A DNA stretch of 60,697 nt from positions 1 to 60,697 of the forward strand of contig JAPMOS010000181.1 in assembly GCA_027972325.1 (NCBI GenBank), written 5' to 3'. Shown here piece after piece: positions 31,201-41,149 of the stretch (positions are counted from its first letter, which is position 1; every line of letters begins with the position of its first letter). Made by a program: the position numbers and the translations under genes. The DNA comes from Paratrimastix pyriformis (taxonomy: Eukaryota; Preaxostyla; Paratrimastigidae). The notes beneath the pieces are model-generated. The model did no database searches. It saw only the letters and a program-made list of their open reading frames with translations, and was not told the origin of the DNA.

Positions 31201-34200
31201 GTCGAGATCACGGCAACCCGGTTTGCAGGGCGGCAGCTCCGGAACCGGTCCGTTTTTTTCTGGGTTGTCTGTGTGCTGTCTGTCTGTCTGGCTGTGCTGT
31301 CCCCGCTCTCCCTGCTGTCTGTGAACTCCTGCCCGGTTCTTCTGTGTTCCGTCGTCTCCGAGCCGTCTGCCGACTACAATCGATCCTAGGAACGGCATCT
31401 GTTTTATGCTTCTGCTTTTTGTTCTTCTTGATCGACCTGCCTGCTGCTTCCTGACTAGGGTCTGGCGAGCTTGGCGCCAGGATCGCGCACAGCAGGGGGC
31501 CCTCCATGCCGGGCAAGCACAATTCAGACGAGCGCTCGCCAGCCGGCCGCCCGCCATCCTCGGCCTCACCTGGCAGGCATGGCGTCGGTCGCTCTTGCTC
31601 CGCCGTTCCCTGGCCGCGTTGGCCGATCGTCGCTCGGCCCGCTGGGCATCGGTGGTCTGTCGGACCCCCCGCGATCCTCCCCTCTCTGAGGTGGCCCCGA
31701 TTCTTCAGGTGACACTCTCCCGCCGGGCCCGTGCTCGCCAAGGCGCTCTCCAATCCGCCTGTTTCGCCGGGTGGGTCCGGTTTCATCGGCTGTGCCGCGC
31801 GGCCCGGCGATCGGAGGCCCTGCACGACCGCCGAGTGCTTGCCCAGGCATGGGCCATCTGGCGTGGCTCCCGGACGAACTCCGAGGCCAACCGCGCCCTG
31901 CGGTGCGCCCTGGACGGCTTCGCATGGAGACTCAGAATGCGCGCTGCGTTTCGGTCTGGCTCCGGCCCCCCCTTCCCCTCGCCCGTGAATCTCGCCCTGC
32001 TATCTGCGTAGCGCCTGGCGCCGCTCTGTCGTTGGCCGCCGTGCGCTTGCCGCCTCTTCGTCGGCACTTTGGCAACGGCGCCTCCTGCATCGCTCGCTGG
32101 CCAATTGGTTCCGGGCGGTCCATCACCTTCGCCTGCTTGATGAGTCTCGGCTTCTCACGCAACACCAGGTCTGATCTTGACCCCCTGACGCGGAGTGGTC
32201 TGATGGTCTGTTCAGGTGCGGCTCCGCTGCGAGGGCCGTGTTCTCGGCGCCTGGCGGGCGGCTCTGGACATGCGCCGTCGCGCCGCCATTTTCCGGCTGC
32301 GTCGGTCCCGTCGCCAGAGAGGCGCACTCTTCTCGGCCTGGCATCGGGCGCTCGTTGCAGCTCGCGGGTTCGAATGGGGCCGACGCATGCACTCCCAGGC
32401 CCGCCTCTCCAAGGTCCGTCGCCATCACCATGAATGAATCGCCAACCTCCTTTTGGTTGCAGCTCTTCAGCAGTTGGCGGCAGCTTCTGCACGAACGGCA
32501 GATGGTTCGGGCCGGGCGGGGGCGTCTGCTCTCCTTTCGGGCGGCCCGCATCTTGCGGGGGTGGCGGTCTGTTGCTTCGAGTTGTGTCCCCCATCGCGGC
32601 CTCACCGCTTCGATTCCCAGGCGATGGGCCATCGCCCAGCGCGCATCCCGTTTGCGCCTGCGCAGGCTTCGTCTTCGCCTGGCCGTGTTGTTCCTCCGGC
32701 GTCTTCTCCGCGGCTGGTTTCGGTATGCTCAGGGCCGCCGTTCGCATCGCACGACCACCCGGGCCGCCCGCCAGCTGGCTGCCCGTCGCATCTGCAGAGC
32801 GGCGCTGCGCAGATGGCGCGGACTGGCCGCGCGCAGGGTCGACCTACGGCAGCGGGTGGAAGGGATGGCGTCTCGTGTCCGCTCCGCGGCGGCTGCTCGC
32901 GTTTGGGCCTCGTGGAAGGGCGCGCTTGCCTGCGCCAGGAGGCGCCAGGCCGCATCAGTCTGTGTTTCCACTTTTTCAGGCAGTGTTCATGACAAAGTGC
33001 CCACTTGTTAGCGTCTCCTGGTGCATGTCGATCGGCTGGGTCTCCTTGGGGGAGACCTTCGCGCCTGGAGGCGCTACACTTGCGGGCAGGCTGCTCTTCG
33101 GGCCGCGCGGGTCTGTGCTGGCCCACGGACTCTGGCGTCCCTGATTGATGCTCTTTGCCGGGGTAGGATTCTCTTCACGGCCGATGCCGTCGCGCCCTCA
33201 CTCGGCGCTGCTTCGACTCCTGGCGAGGCGCCGTGGTCGCGGCCTCGCGCGGCCACCAGGCCGAGACCCGGGCCGCCTTGCAGGAGCGGCGATGGCTCCT
33301 TCACGTGGCCTGGTCGCACTGGAGGCAATTCCACTCCGACGAGCACCGATGCGCTCGGCTGGCCGCGGAGTGCTCTCGCTATGCGGTGGCGCGTCTTTGG
33401 GGCCGCTGGCGCCGCGCTTTGTCACACCGGCGTCACTTCGAGGTGCTCGTCGGAAGGGCCGCCAGCTCACAAAACGGTCGTCACTTGCGTGCGGCGTGGC
33501 TGGCCTGGAGGCGGTACGTCGCTGCGAAGCAAACTCGCGCCAGCAAGGTCTGACCTTCTCTTGCTGCCCGTCCACGGGATGACCTCGTCCTTGGCCCAGT
33601 TTCGCGCCAGTCGCGTCTTTCACAACCGCCGAATCGCCTCGACGTTTCTGAGGGGGTGGCTCCTTGCCGTGGTTGGCCAAGTTTCGCGCCGCCAACGCCT
33701 CGAAGCCATGCTCGCCGCACGCAGCAACCTCTGTGCACGAGAGGTTGTGACCGTCTGGCGACGACTCGCCCAGGAACGGTCCGTCATTGAATCTCGCCCA
33801 GACTCAGCTTCCCCAGGGCCCTCCTTCGCTACCGTTCGGATCGCTGGGCGCGGCTGCGCCAGGGGGAACTTGTCCTCGCCGTGTGGCGTCACTGGCGTCG
33901 GTGCTCCCTCGAGAGGGCGGCTCTCCGAAGCCTGCAGCAGGCTTTCAATCGGCTTTCCTTGCGCTACTCCTGTCCGCTCTGCCCATCCCGTCATGCTGCC
34001 GATTTCCGGCTTCTTCTTAGTGCGTCGATGGCATCGAGCCGCCCACGAACGACGCCTCCTTCGCCAGGCCGAATCGCTCTTCCGTCAAATGCACGCTCTC
34101 CCGAAGGCTTTCCTCCAATGGCGCCTCGCCGCTCGCGTCCACCTCTGGTCTGTTCCCCGTCTCCAACAAAAATTCACAGCCTTCGGCGCTTCCTTCAGGC

Positions 34201-36343
34201 GGCGCGATGCTCCTCGGCGGCTCGCCTCGCGGTTCCTTCGGGGCTGGCACGCCGCTGCCGGTTTGTGGAGGACTTTGACTCCGCTCCATGCTGACCTCCT
34301 TGGTAGGGAGTGCCTCGAGACGCGCCGCGATGATCCAGACCCATCGGGCTGACCGGGCGGCCCTCCTGTTGCGGCGCCTGCTCTGTGCCTGGTCTGCCTG
34401 GGCGACCCGCCAGCGAGCTCTCCGGGCGCTTGCCCGCCAGATGTCCCTGCGCTGTGCTCAGACCAGGGTCAGCCTGCTTTGGGCGGGCTGGCGTTCCTCT
34501 TTCGGCCTCGAAAAGCGGTCTGTTCCCGTCATCGGGAAACGGCAGATTTGACGAACCGACCTTAGGTTGCGCGACACGAGCGATTCTTATCTCCAGCGCG
34601 CGCGGCAGGCTCGCAGGAATGCTGCCTTTGCTGCGTGGAGGACCTATGCCGGCCATCGTTCTGCTCTTCGAACCCTCGCTTGCCGATTGGCGGCGCAGCG
34701 TGCGCGCCAGTGTCGTTCCCGGTCTCGTTTTTCTTTACGCGCCCTCCATCCGATCATTTCCCGTAGTGTTTGGGGCGCCTGGCGTCTCCGCCTGAGCGTC
34801 TTGGCTGTCCGTCATGCCCGTGTCGCCGCCTGGGACGCCATCCTCCGGCGGGGCCTCCTTCGGCGCGTCTGGCGCGCCTGGGGTGACTTCCGGATGGCGC
34901 GCCGTGCCCTTGTCGGGTCCGCCACATGGTCTTGTCCCCGCGTTTTCAACGGTGTTTCAGCTGGCAGCAGGTGGCATCCCGCCAGCGTCGTCTTCTTGAA
35001 CTGCTCTCCGCTCGGCGATTCACCCTTCTCCGGTCGCTGTTGACCCCGTGGCTGGCGGAGGCCCGTGCTCGGCGGTTCAACACGAGTCGATGGTGGGCCC
35101 GACTGAAGGCCGGGTGCCAGTCCGCCCACCACGGCCGGTTGCTGCGCGAGGCGGCGAGTCGGCATGCGAGGGTGCTGGCCATGCGGCGGGCTCTCGTAGG
35201 CTGGTGGCGACACGCGCAAGCGACCCACCGCTCCAGGCACATCACGAAAATTCTCGCCGCTTCCCAGCGGCGCAGACTCCTCTCCGGTCTGTCGCGCCTT
35301 TCCGGGGCCATGCTGATCCGGCGTGTGGTAGCTTCGTTGCGCCGTTGGTTAGAGTGGCGACAACGGCGCCACCAGCGACGGCTGGTCTCTGCTGCGCGGA
35401 TTGAAGTCTGCCAGCAACAACGCGCCGTCTGTGTTTCAATTCAGGCATTTGTGTTGTTGACATTCTGTCGATTTCCCGCCTTCAGCGGACCTGGGTTCGG
35501 TTCCTGTTGCGCCGGTGGCATCTGATTGCCAAAGAATGGTCTGGCCTCCGCCTCGGGCACTTCCTTCATGCTCTCCCAGTGTGGCGCTGCGCACCCTCGC
35601 GGCTCGCTGGGCCGTCAAAAGCTCCCGATCGGCTGTTCGGCGGCTCTGGGGCGTCTGGCGACAGGCCCACAAGCATGCATTAGAGAACGTTTGTACATCT
35701 GTTGGAATTGTCGTGATTTTCATTCGCCATGGCGCGCATCTAGGCTCGACAACAAGCGGACATGCATGCCGCTCTGTGGGCTCGTCCCCCATCTCCACCA
35801 CCGATGCACCCTGCGACACTGCCCCTCCAAAGATCTCTCCGGCGGACATCGCCACGCTCCGCCTCCTCCGATGGTGAAAGCCAGAAACCGAACAGGAGTG
35901 GCTCCCCCATTCCCCGAGCCCCTCCGAAAGCCACCCCCAGTGGCTGTACCCGTCGGCAGGCACCAACCTCTGAACCGTGCACTCCCCTTTCCGCGTCGAT
36001 GTCCCCCGGATTCTCCCGTTACGCTGCGCTGCTGGCTCAACGATACGGTATGCCGTCTGCCCCGCGGAAAAGCCCCCAGCCTGCAAGACGGCCCATCGAA
36101 CAGCCCCCAGGCCCTGCCTCCTCACGAAAGATCCCCCAGCGTCCTTTGTCTTCCATCTCAACCACCATCGCATCCAGTGATCTCGCATCTCACATCGCAT
36201 CCGGTGATCTCCCATCTCGCGAGGAGCCGGATCACACGCCACATCACGCCGATAAACGCCGCGCCACACAGTACGCCGCGCTCTGCGCAGAGTCGCTCCA
36301 GACCATTGACGTTGCCTCTATACACTCCAAGATGATTCGATGA
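28270..36343 (+). CDS. Sfi1-like centrin-binding repeat protein, many short introns
   Basis: The N-terminal 2.3 kb is one long Pro/Ser-rich exon open from at least 28,270 with SPSPTAPVPRIP-type repeats. From 30,593 to about 35,700 the plus strand, through many exons, encodes Sfi1-type repeats, recognisable as a Trp about every 25-35 residues in xxxxFxxWRxxxxxxR: for example GACFRAWQRLYATR, LLRRHFAAWRRHVARQ, LGLTWQAWRRSLLLRR, RVLGAWRAALDMRRR, LLHVAWSHWRQFHSDEH, HLRAAWLAWRRYVAAKQ, FAAWRTYAGHR and LRRLWGVWRQAHKH-like units. At least 25 are visible. Sfi1 proteins bind centrin at centrosomes or basal bodies and form contractile fibres. Confident introns: 30,540-30,592, 30,712-30,765, 31,248-31,455, 32,169-32,215, 32,414-32,462 and 33,548-33,600. 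The last frame ends at a stop at 36,343. The start codon is not resolved. Confidence 0.8.
29130..29222. repeat. 30-bp coding tandem repeat
   Basis: About three units of CAACGGCTCCCGTCCCTCGT plus ATCCCATCGT encode the repeated peptide SSTAPVPRIP in the N-terminal exon of the Sfi1-like gene. Units differ by single bases. Confidence 0.85.
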
Positions 36344-36368
36344 CGTGAGGGTGGAGTGCCATCCCGCT

Positions 36369-36374
36369 AATAAA
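36369..36374 (+). terminator. Polyadenylation signal AATAAA
   Basis: AATAAA lies 26 bases after the stop of the Sfi1-like gene, the usual spacing. It is followed at 36,396-36,418 by a poly-C tract. Confidence 0.6.
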
Positions 36375-36786
36375 ACGCAAAACCAGATGACGTTCCCCCC
36401 CCCCCCCCCCCCCCCCCACCCCCACCCCCTGTTCGAAGATTCGCTGCTCCACTGACCCTTTCAGAATCACGCAGACTGCAGCAGAAATTCAAACTCAAAG
36501 TCAATCTCCTGAGTCCTCCATGGGAGAAAAAAATTAGCGGCGCGGCTAAAAATCAGCACGTCTAAGGTTTGAAGGAAGCAAGGGGGCGGGCGAGCCGGGA
36601 TCTGATGGGCGGGTCGAGTGCCCCCACTCACCTTATGACTTGTCCGATGGCTCTGGGGTGTGTGGCTATCACCCCGGGGTCGGTCGACATGGACAAGATT
36701 TAGCCATGGGTACCTGAGCCGTGGCACGGCTAAAGTTAGCCGTGGGTAGCAAAAATAAGACGCGTTGGTCCACGTCTAAGCCTTTC

Positions 36787-36868
36787 TGCGGGGAAAATAT
36801 CGATCGACCCAGTGATCGAACTCGGCACCCCAACCTCTGAGAACCAGCATCTTATCCAACTCTCTACT
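36787..36868 (-). other. tRNA-like relic (possible SINE head)
   Basis: The minus strand has an A-box-like TAGAGAGTTGG, a GCTGGTTCTCAGAGG anticodon-arm-like stretch, a B-box-like GAGTTCGATCAC, and outer ends GGAAAG/ATTTTCC that pair in six of seven positions. The T-stem pairs poorly and the spacing is too long for a working tRNA. Probably a decayed tRNA or tRNA-derived SINE. The rest of 36,420-37,140 has no clear gene; plus-strand LTQSQQEVLRLRDELVSRWP (about 36,920) may be a coding scrap. Confidence 0.3.
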
Positions 36869-37147
36869 TATTTCTTTCCCTGTGTTCCGGCCGAGACCGG
36901 TGCGTGCTTCTGCGAGTACGCCCCGCGCCACCTGCCTGACCCAGTCGCAGCAGGAGGTCCTCCGACTCCGGGACGAACTGGTCTCCCGGTGGCCGGGAGC
37001 CCCGCCCCCCACCGACAAGGCCGGCTCGCCCACCCCCATCCAACAGGGCTTGGCCTGCCCGCAGAGATGCCCTACCGCCCCTCGGGCCCCAAGGACGCCC
37101 GTTGCCGGACCCCACCCGGCCCTTCACGCTCGCGGTGGCCAGGAGGA

Positions 37148-37570
<423 letters not shown>

Positions 37571-38107
37571 CTGAACCAGGGTGCCCCAGCGACATATTGT
37601 GCGTGCATGCTGGAGGTGGTGGTGGTGGGGGGTTGGGGGGCGAGGGAAGGGGTGGGTGGGGGGGCGGGGGGCAATGGAGATGAGTTGATGCCGACTGTGT
37701 ATGATGACCCCTGGTCCACGCCCCTGGCCCCCTGGGGATCCTGCGGATGGGGTCTGTGCGTGCACGTGGTTTCTATTGGCCCGTACACGTATCAGTCGGG
37801 CAAACAATTGAAAGGTTGCAGCGTTCGACGTGGAGGAAACACGAGCAGCACAATCCACCAGGCCCAAAGCCGGCGAGGGGGTGTGCCAGCAGGCGCCGGT
37901 CGCACTCGGGCAGCGGGACCAGGGAGGGCCAAAGCATCGGGTGTGCCGCTCAGAGCCGGGGCACGGTGTGCCCTTGGCCTCGAGCCGCAGCAATCCAGGA
38001 AGAAGCCAACCGGTTCTGCTGCTGTGTGTGCGTTTGGGGGTGGAGGGAGGGGGCATTGAAAATGGAAGGGGGGTCAGTGGGCTATGAAATGAACAGAGGA
38101 GCCGAAT

Positions 38108-38292
<185 letters not shown>

Positions 38293-38294
38293 CG

Positions 38295-38530
38295 AGCGTA
38301 AACAGCCCGCTATTTGGCCCTGACCCGCGACCTGGCGGTGAAGGGCTGGACGGTGGAGCTGGTCCCCTTCGAGGTGGGCTCCATCGGGTTCCTGACACGT
38401 TCCTATCATGCCATGACCCGGCTGCTGGGCATTGGCTCCAAAACCCTCTCCACCTCGATCTCTGACACTGTCCTGCGCTGCAGTTACTGGATCTTCCTGT
38501 CCCGGGCGACCAAGTGTGGACCCCATGGGC
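38295..38530 (+). pseudogene. C-terminal scrap of an R2-like (RLE) LINE
   Basis: The frame encodes ALTRDLAVKGWTVELVPFEV then GSIGFLTRS, LLGIGSKTL and LRCSYWIFLSR. This follows the pattern of the last domain of many RLE-type LINE proteins: a helix with GW, a PFEVG-RGF-like strand, an LGI motif, then a basic/aromatic end. It begins directly at the (TG)n tract and has no RT in front of it. It is distinct from the RLE LINE at 41-44 kb, whose matching stretch reads PVILSARGTVP. Confidence 0.5.
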
Positions 38531-38559
38531 GATCCATCTGTAACTCAGCTGCCTGTCCT

Positions 38560-38995
38560 GACCCGTGTCCCTTGTCCCCTGTCCTGTCCCGCCACGTCCC
38601 TTGCTCGTCCCGTCCCTTGGCTTTGCTCGTCCCGTCCTGTGGTGGTGTGTGGTCGGGGGGATCCCCGGAGGTGGTGGCACTGCCCCTAGCGCTCCGATCA
38701 GTAGGCTCATTCTGGGTGCCACTACACTTTCCGGATCCACTCCCCGTCTCGTGGGGATGGACCGTTTTCTTCCTTCTTCCTGTCCCTACTTCTGCTCCCC
38801 CACACTCTCCACACCCCGGCCCCGTCCCGTCCCGTCCGTCCCGTCCCGTCCGTCCCGTTCTTCATCGTGCCCCTCTGTGCTACGTGTGGCCTGTCCTGGT
38901 CGTGCTGCCCCTACGTCCCGTCCCTGGTGCGCCGTCCCGTCCCGACCCGTCCCGTTCGTTGCCGTCCCGTCCCGTCCGTCGTCGATGCTCGCCAT
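38560..38995. repeat. Degenerate (GTCCC)n minisatellite
   Basis: Runs of CCCGTCCCGTCCGTCCCGTC and variants are densest at 38,820-38,995, pyrimidine-rich on the plus strand. No gene is seen from 38,560 to 39,340. Confidence 0.85.
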
Positions 38996-39336
38996 CGACA
39001 TTCTACTTGCGCACCCAATCGAAAAGGTCTGTGTCATATGCTCCGATTGCCCCTTGTCTTGCCTGTGTCGGGGACCCCTTTGGCGCGACACATGCTGCTG
39101 CCGTGCGATGTGGTGAGAGCGTGAGCTGTCCATCCACACCATGTGACGGATCCCTTGTGGGTCCTGATTTCCGGTCTCGGATGTTGACGTGCTCTTCCGC
39201 CTGAGCGCTTTGCCGTTGACTGACCCTTGTTCGCTGCCGCCTGCTTGCGTATGTTGGCTTGGTGGACACTGCTTGACTATGGCGCTTCCCTCGTGGACTG
39301 TGCCTACATTTCTTGCGGTGTCTCTCTTCCCTCTTT

Positions 39337-39340
<4 letters not shown>

Positions 39341-39434
<94 letters not shown>
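39341..39434. repeat. (TG)n microsatellite upstream of retroposon copy 2
   Basis: About 47 TG units ending exactly where the retroposon begins. Another (TG)n tract starts where the retroposon ends (40,889), so the insertion site was probably inside a TG repeat. Confidence 0.95.
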
Positions 39435-39435
<1 letters not shown>

Positions 39436-39476
39436 CCCCGGCACTATTCTCAGTTCAACACGATTTACGCAGGGCT

Positions 39477-40625
39477 ATGGCCTGCGAAATCACTGCGGTG
39501 AATGATGATCTGGACGACGCAACCATTGCTTTTATTGAAAAACATGCTTCTATTCTTGATGAAGAAGATCCATTTCTGTGCTTTATTGACGAGCTCGACG
39601 ATCATCGAGCTATCTTCCGGAGCATGGACCAGCTGAGCCGTCTTTCCTTCACTTCTACCATGATCCCTGAGTTTGGCAAACTTTTTGGGTATTTGGTGGC
39701 CTCTGAGAAGCGCATCCCGTCGACCAAGTTGCTTCAGCGCATCAGTTTGAGCATTCTACGGTCGGCGGGGGGCGATCAATCTCTGTGCTGCCAAAAGCTT
39801 GCGCAATTGATTCAATTCATTTGTGGTGCCACCATTTTCAATTTGGAGTCTTCCAGCAAGCCCGTTACTGTATCGCGAGTATCGATGGCGACCCCCGTTC
39901 CCGCCCGACCTGTGGCTTCGGTGAACCCGTCCACTGCTTCGCCGCAATCCGGCCTGTGTCCAAAGTCACCGAGCACTGTCAAACAGCCTCCCGGAAAAGT
40001 GACCGCACATTGCATCGACCCCTCAGCTGCCCCGCTTCAGCTTGGAGGTGGTACGAGTCGGCCACGTCCGCCATCCCCTGAACCTTCGCCAGCAAAGAAG
40101 AAGGACAGGGTTGAGGAGAAGGCTGACAGCAATCCTTTTGCTGTGCGCCCTGCTGTTGCCCACCAGCAGCCCGCGCCGGTCGGGAATCCGTTCGCCAGGG
40201 TGCCGCCCCCAGCCCCACTGCATCTGCAGCAGCCCCACTGCATCTGCACCAGCCCCACTGCATCTGCACCAGCCCCCACTGCGACTCCCACTGTGGCCCC
40301 TGCCCATGCCCCTGCCCCTGCCCCTGCCCCTGCCCCTGCCCATGTTGCCCCTGCCCATGTTGCCCCTGCCCATGCTGCCCCTGCGCTTGTCCCTGCCCCA
40401 GCGCAAGGGCTTCTTGCCACGCCGAAGGGAGCCTCGCTCTGCCCCACGGATCTGGGGTTGAAGGGGAGCGGGGCGGCTCGAGTGCCCGCGGGACCGGACG
40501 GGCCGCGGAGGCGGGACTTTGGATGGTGGATCCGCCAACAACACGCCCCGATGTTCGTGTTCCGCACCAGTACCAGATGGTACATGGGGACGCGGATGCC
40601 CAACGCCCAAGAAGTCCCAATGTAA
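39477..40625 (+). CDS. Retroposon protein, copy 2, intact 382-aa ORF
   Basis: Starts MACEITAVNDDLDDATIAF. Conserved N-terminal features: NDDLDD, EKHASILDEEDPF and MIPEFGKLFGYL, then a leucine-rich segment to FNLESSS. The middle is low-complexity: QLGGGTSRPRPPSPEPS, KKKDRVEEK, two NPF motifs, then a repeated APAPAPAHVAPAHV region. The C-terminus has RRRDFGWWIRQQHAPMFVFR then TSTRWYMGTR, matching the WGWWI...WWMGS block of the others. No signal peptide or membrane helix. The function is unknown; lack of RT, nuclease or zinc motifs and the acidic-N/basic-C pattern fit an RNA- or RNP-binding ORF1-like protein only by analogy. The ATG lies 42 bases from the element's 5' end. Confidence 0.8.
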   Translation: MACEITAVNDDLDDATIAFIEKHASILDEEDPFLCFIDELDDHRAIFRSMDQLSRLSFTSTMIPEFGKLFGYLVASEKRIPSTKLLQRISLSILRSAGGDQSLCCQKLAQLIQFICGATIFNLESSSKPVTVSRVSMATPVPARPVASVNPSTASPQSGLCPKSPSTVKQPPGKVTAHCIDPSAAPLQLGGGTSRPRPPSPEPSPAKKKDRVEEKADSNPFAVRPAVAHQQPAPVGNPFARVPPPAPLHLQQPHCICTSPTASAPAPTATPTVAPAHAPAPAPAPAPAHVAPAHVAPAHAAPALVPAPAQGLLATPKGASLCPTDLGLKGSGAARVPAGPDGPRRRDFGWWIRQQHAPMFVFRTSTRWYMGTRMPNAQEVPM

Positions 40626-40825
40626 GGGAATTGTGTTCCTTTCGGTTCAATCTTTTGTCCCGTTGTTCAGTCTTTTCCCTGATTTATCTCCTCGATCCAC
40701 CCTATTCCTTGGTCCCCTCCCCCCGTTCTTTTCTACCTCTCCCTGTCACCATAGCCCCCGCCCCTAGCCCTAGTTGCCCGCAGAATTGCGGGGGACATGG
40801 GAGGGACTGGGGGTCATGTTACCCC

Positions 40826-40839
40826 CCGGCTTCGGCCGG
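40826..40839 (+). other. 3' hairpin of retroposon copy 2
   Basis: CCGGC-TTCG-GCCGG, preceded by ATGTTACCCC, as in copy 1. A second possible hairpin, CCCGCA-GAATT-GCGGG, lies just upstream at about 40,779. Confidence 0.8.
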
Positions 40840-40886
40840 AATCGGGAGTTTTGCATCTCTATGTTGCAAACATGTATGACACACAC

Positions 40887-40888
<2 letters not shown>

Positions 40889-40951
<63 letters not shown>
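40889..40951. repeat. (TG)n microsatellite downstream of retroposon copy 2
   Basis: About 31 TG units directly abutting the AC tail of the retroposon. Confidence 0.95.
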
Positions 40952-40952
<1 letters not shown>

Positions 40953-40995
40953 GGAGCACCAAGGTCGCGGGTTCAATCCCGGTCAGACCCACACG
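40952..40995 (+). other. 3' half of a tRNA-like sequence
   Basis: GCGGGTTCAATCCCGG is a near-perfect B box/T-arm, followed by TCAGACCCA, which looks like an acceptor strand. The 5' half (A box, anticodon arm) is missing; (TG)n lies there instead. It may be the stump of a tRNA or the head of a tRNA-derived SINE whose body is 40,995-41,150. Confidence 0.35.
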
Positions 40996-41149
40996 TCGTA
41001 CCTGGGCTCTACATTCCGGAATATGGAGGATAAAAACCATCCGACCCTGCACTCGCAGGGACAGGACACCGGAGAGCCGCGCTCTGGCTCGGTTAGTCGG
41101 CCTTGAGCCGGCAAGACAGCTCAAATATCGGGAAGTCCTCATCCGAGGA

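Larger units (their letters stand above)
39435..40888 (+). mobile_element. Protein-coding retroposon family, copy 2
   Basis: 1,454 bp, starting GCCCCGGCACT and ending ATGTATGACACACACAC, the same ends as copies 1 and 3. It carries one uninterrupted ORF (39,477-40,625) and the 3' hairpin at 40,826-40,839. (TG)n on both sides hides the target duplication. Protein identity to the other copies is low by eye, so the copies represent old sub-families, yet the layout and 3' hairpin are kept. Confidence 0.8.

Noticed and set aside
35436-36269. 277-aa minus-strand frame
   Set aside because: Antisense to the last exons of the Sfi1-like gene, with no domain and a composition that mirrors the plus-strand coding sequence.
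36787-36868. Functional tRNA gene
   Set aside because: The T-stem pairs in only three of five positions and the distance to the acceptor is too long. Kept only as a low-confidence relic.
40952-40995. Functional tRNA gene
   Set aside because: Only the T-arm and acceptor-like 3' part are present, one T-stem pair does not match, and there is no A box.
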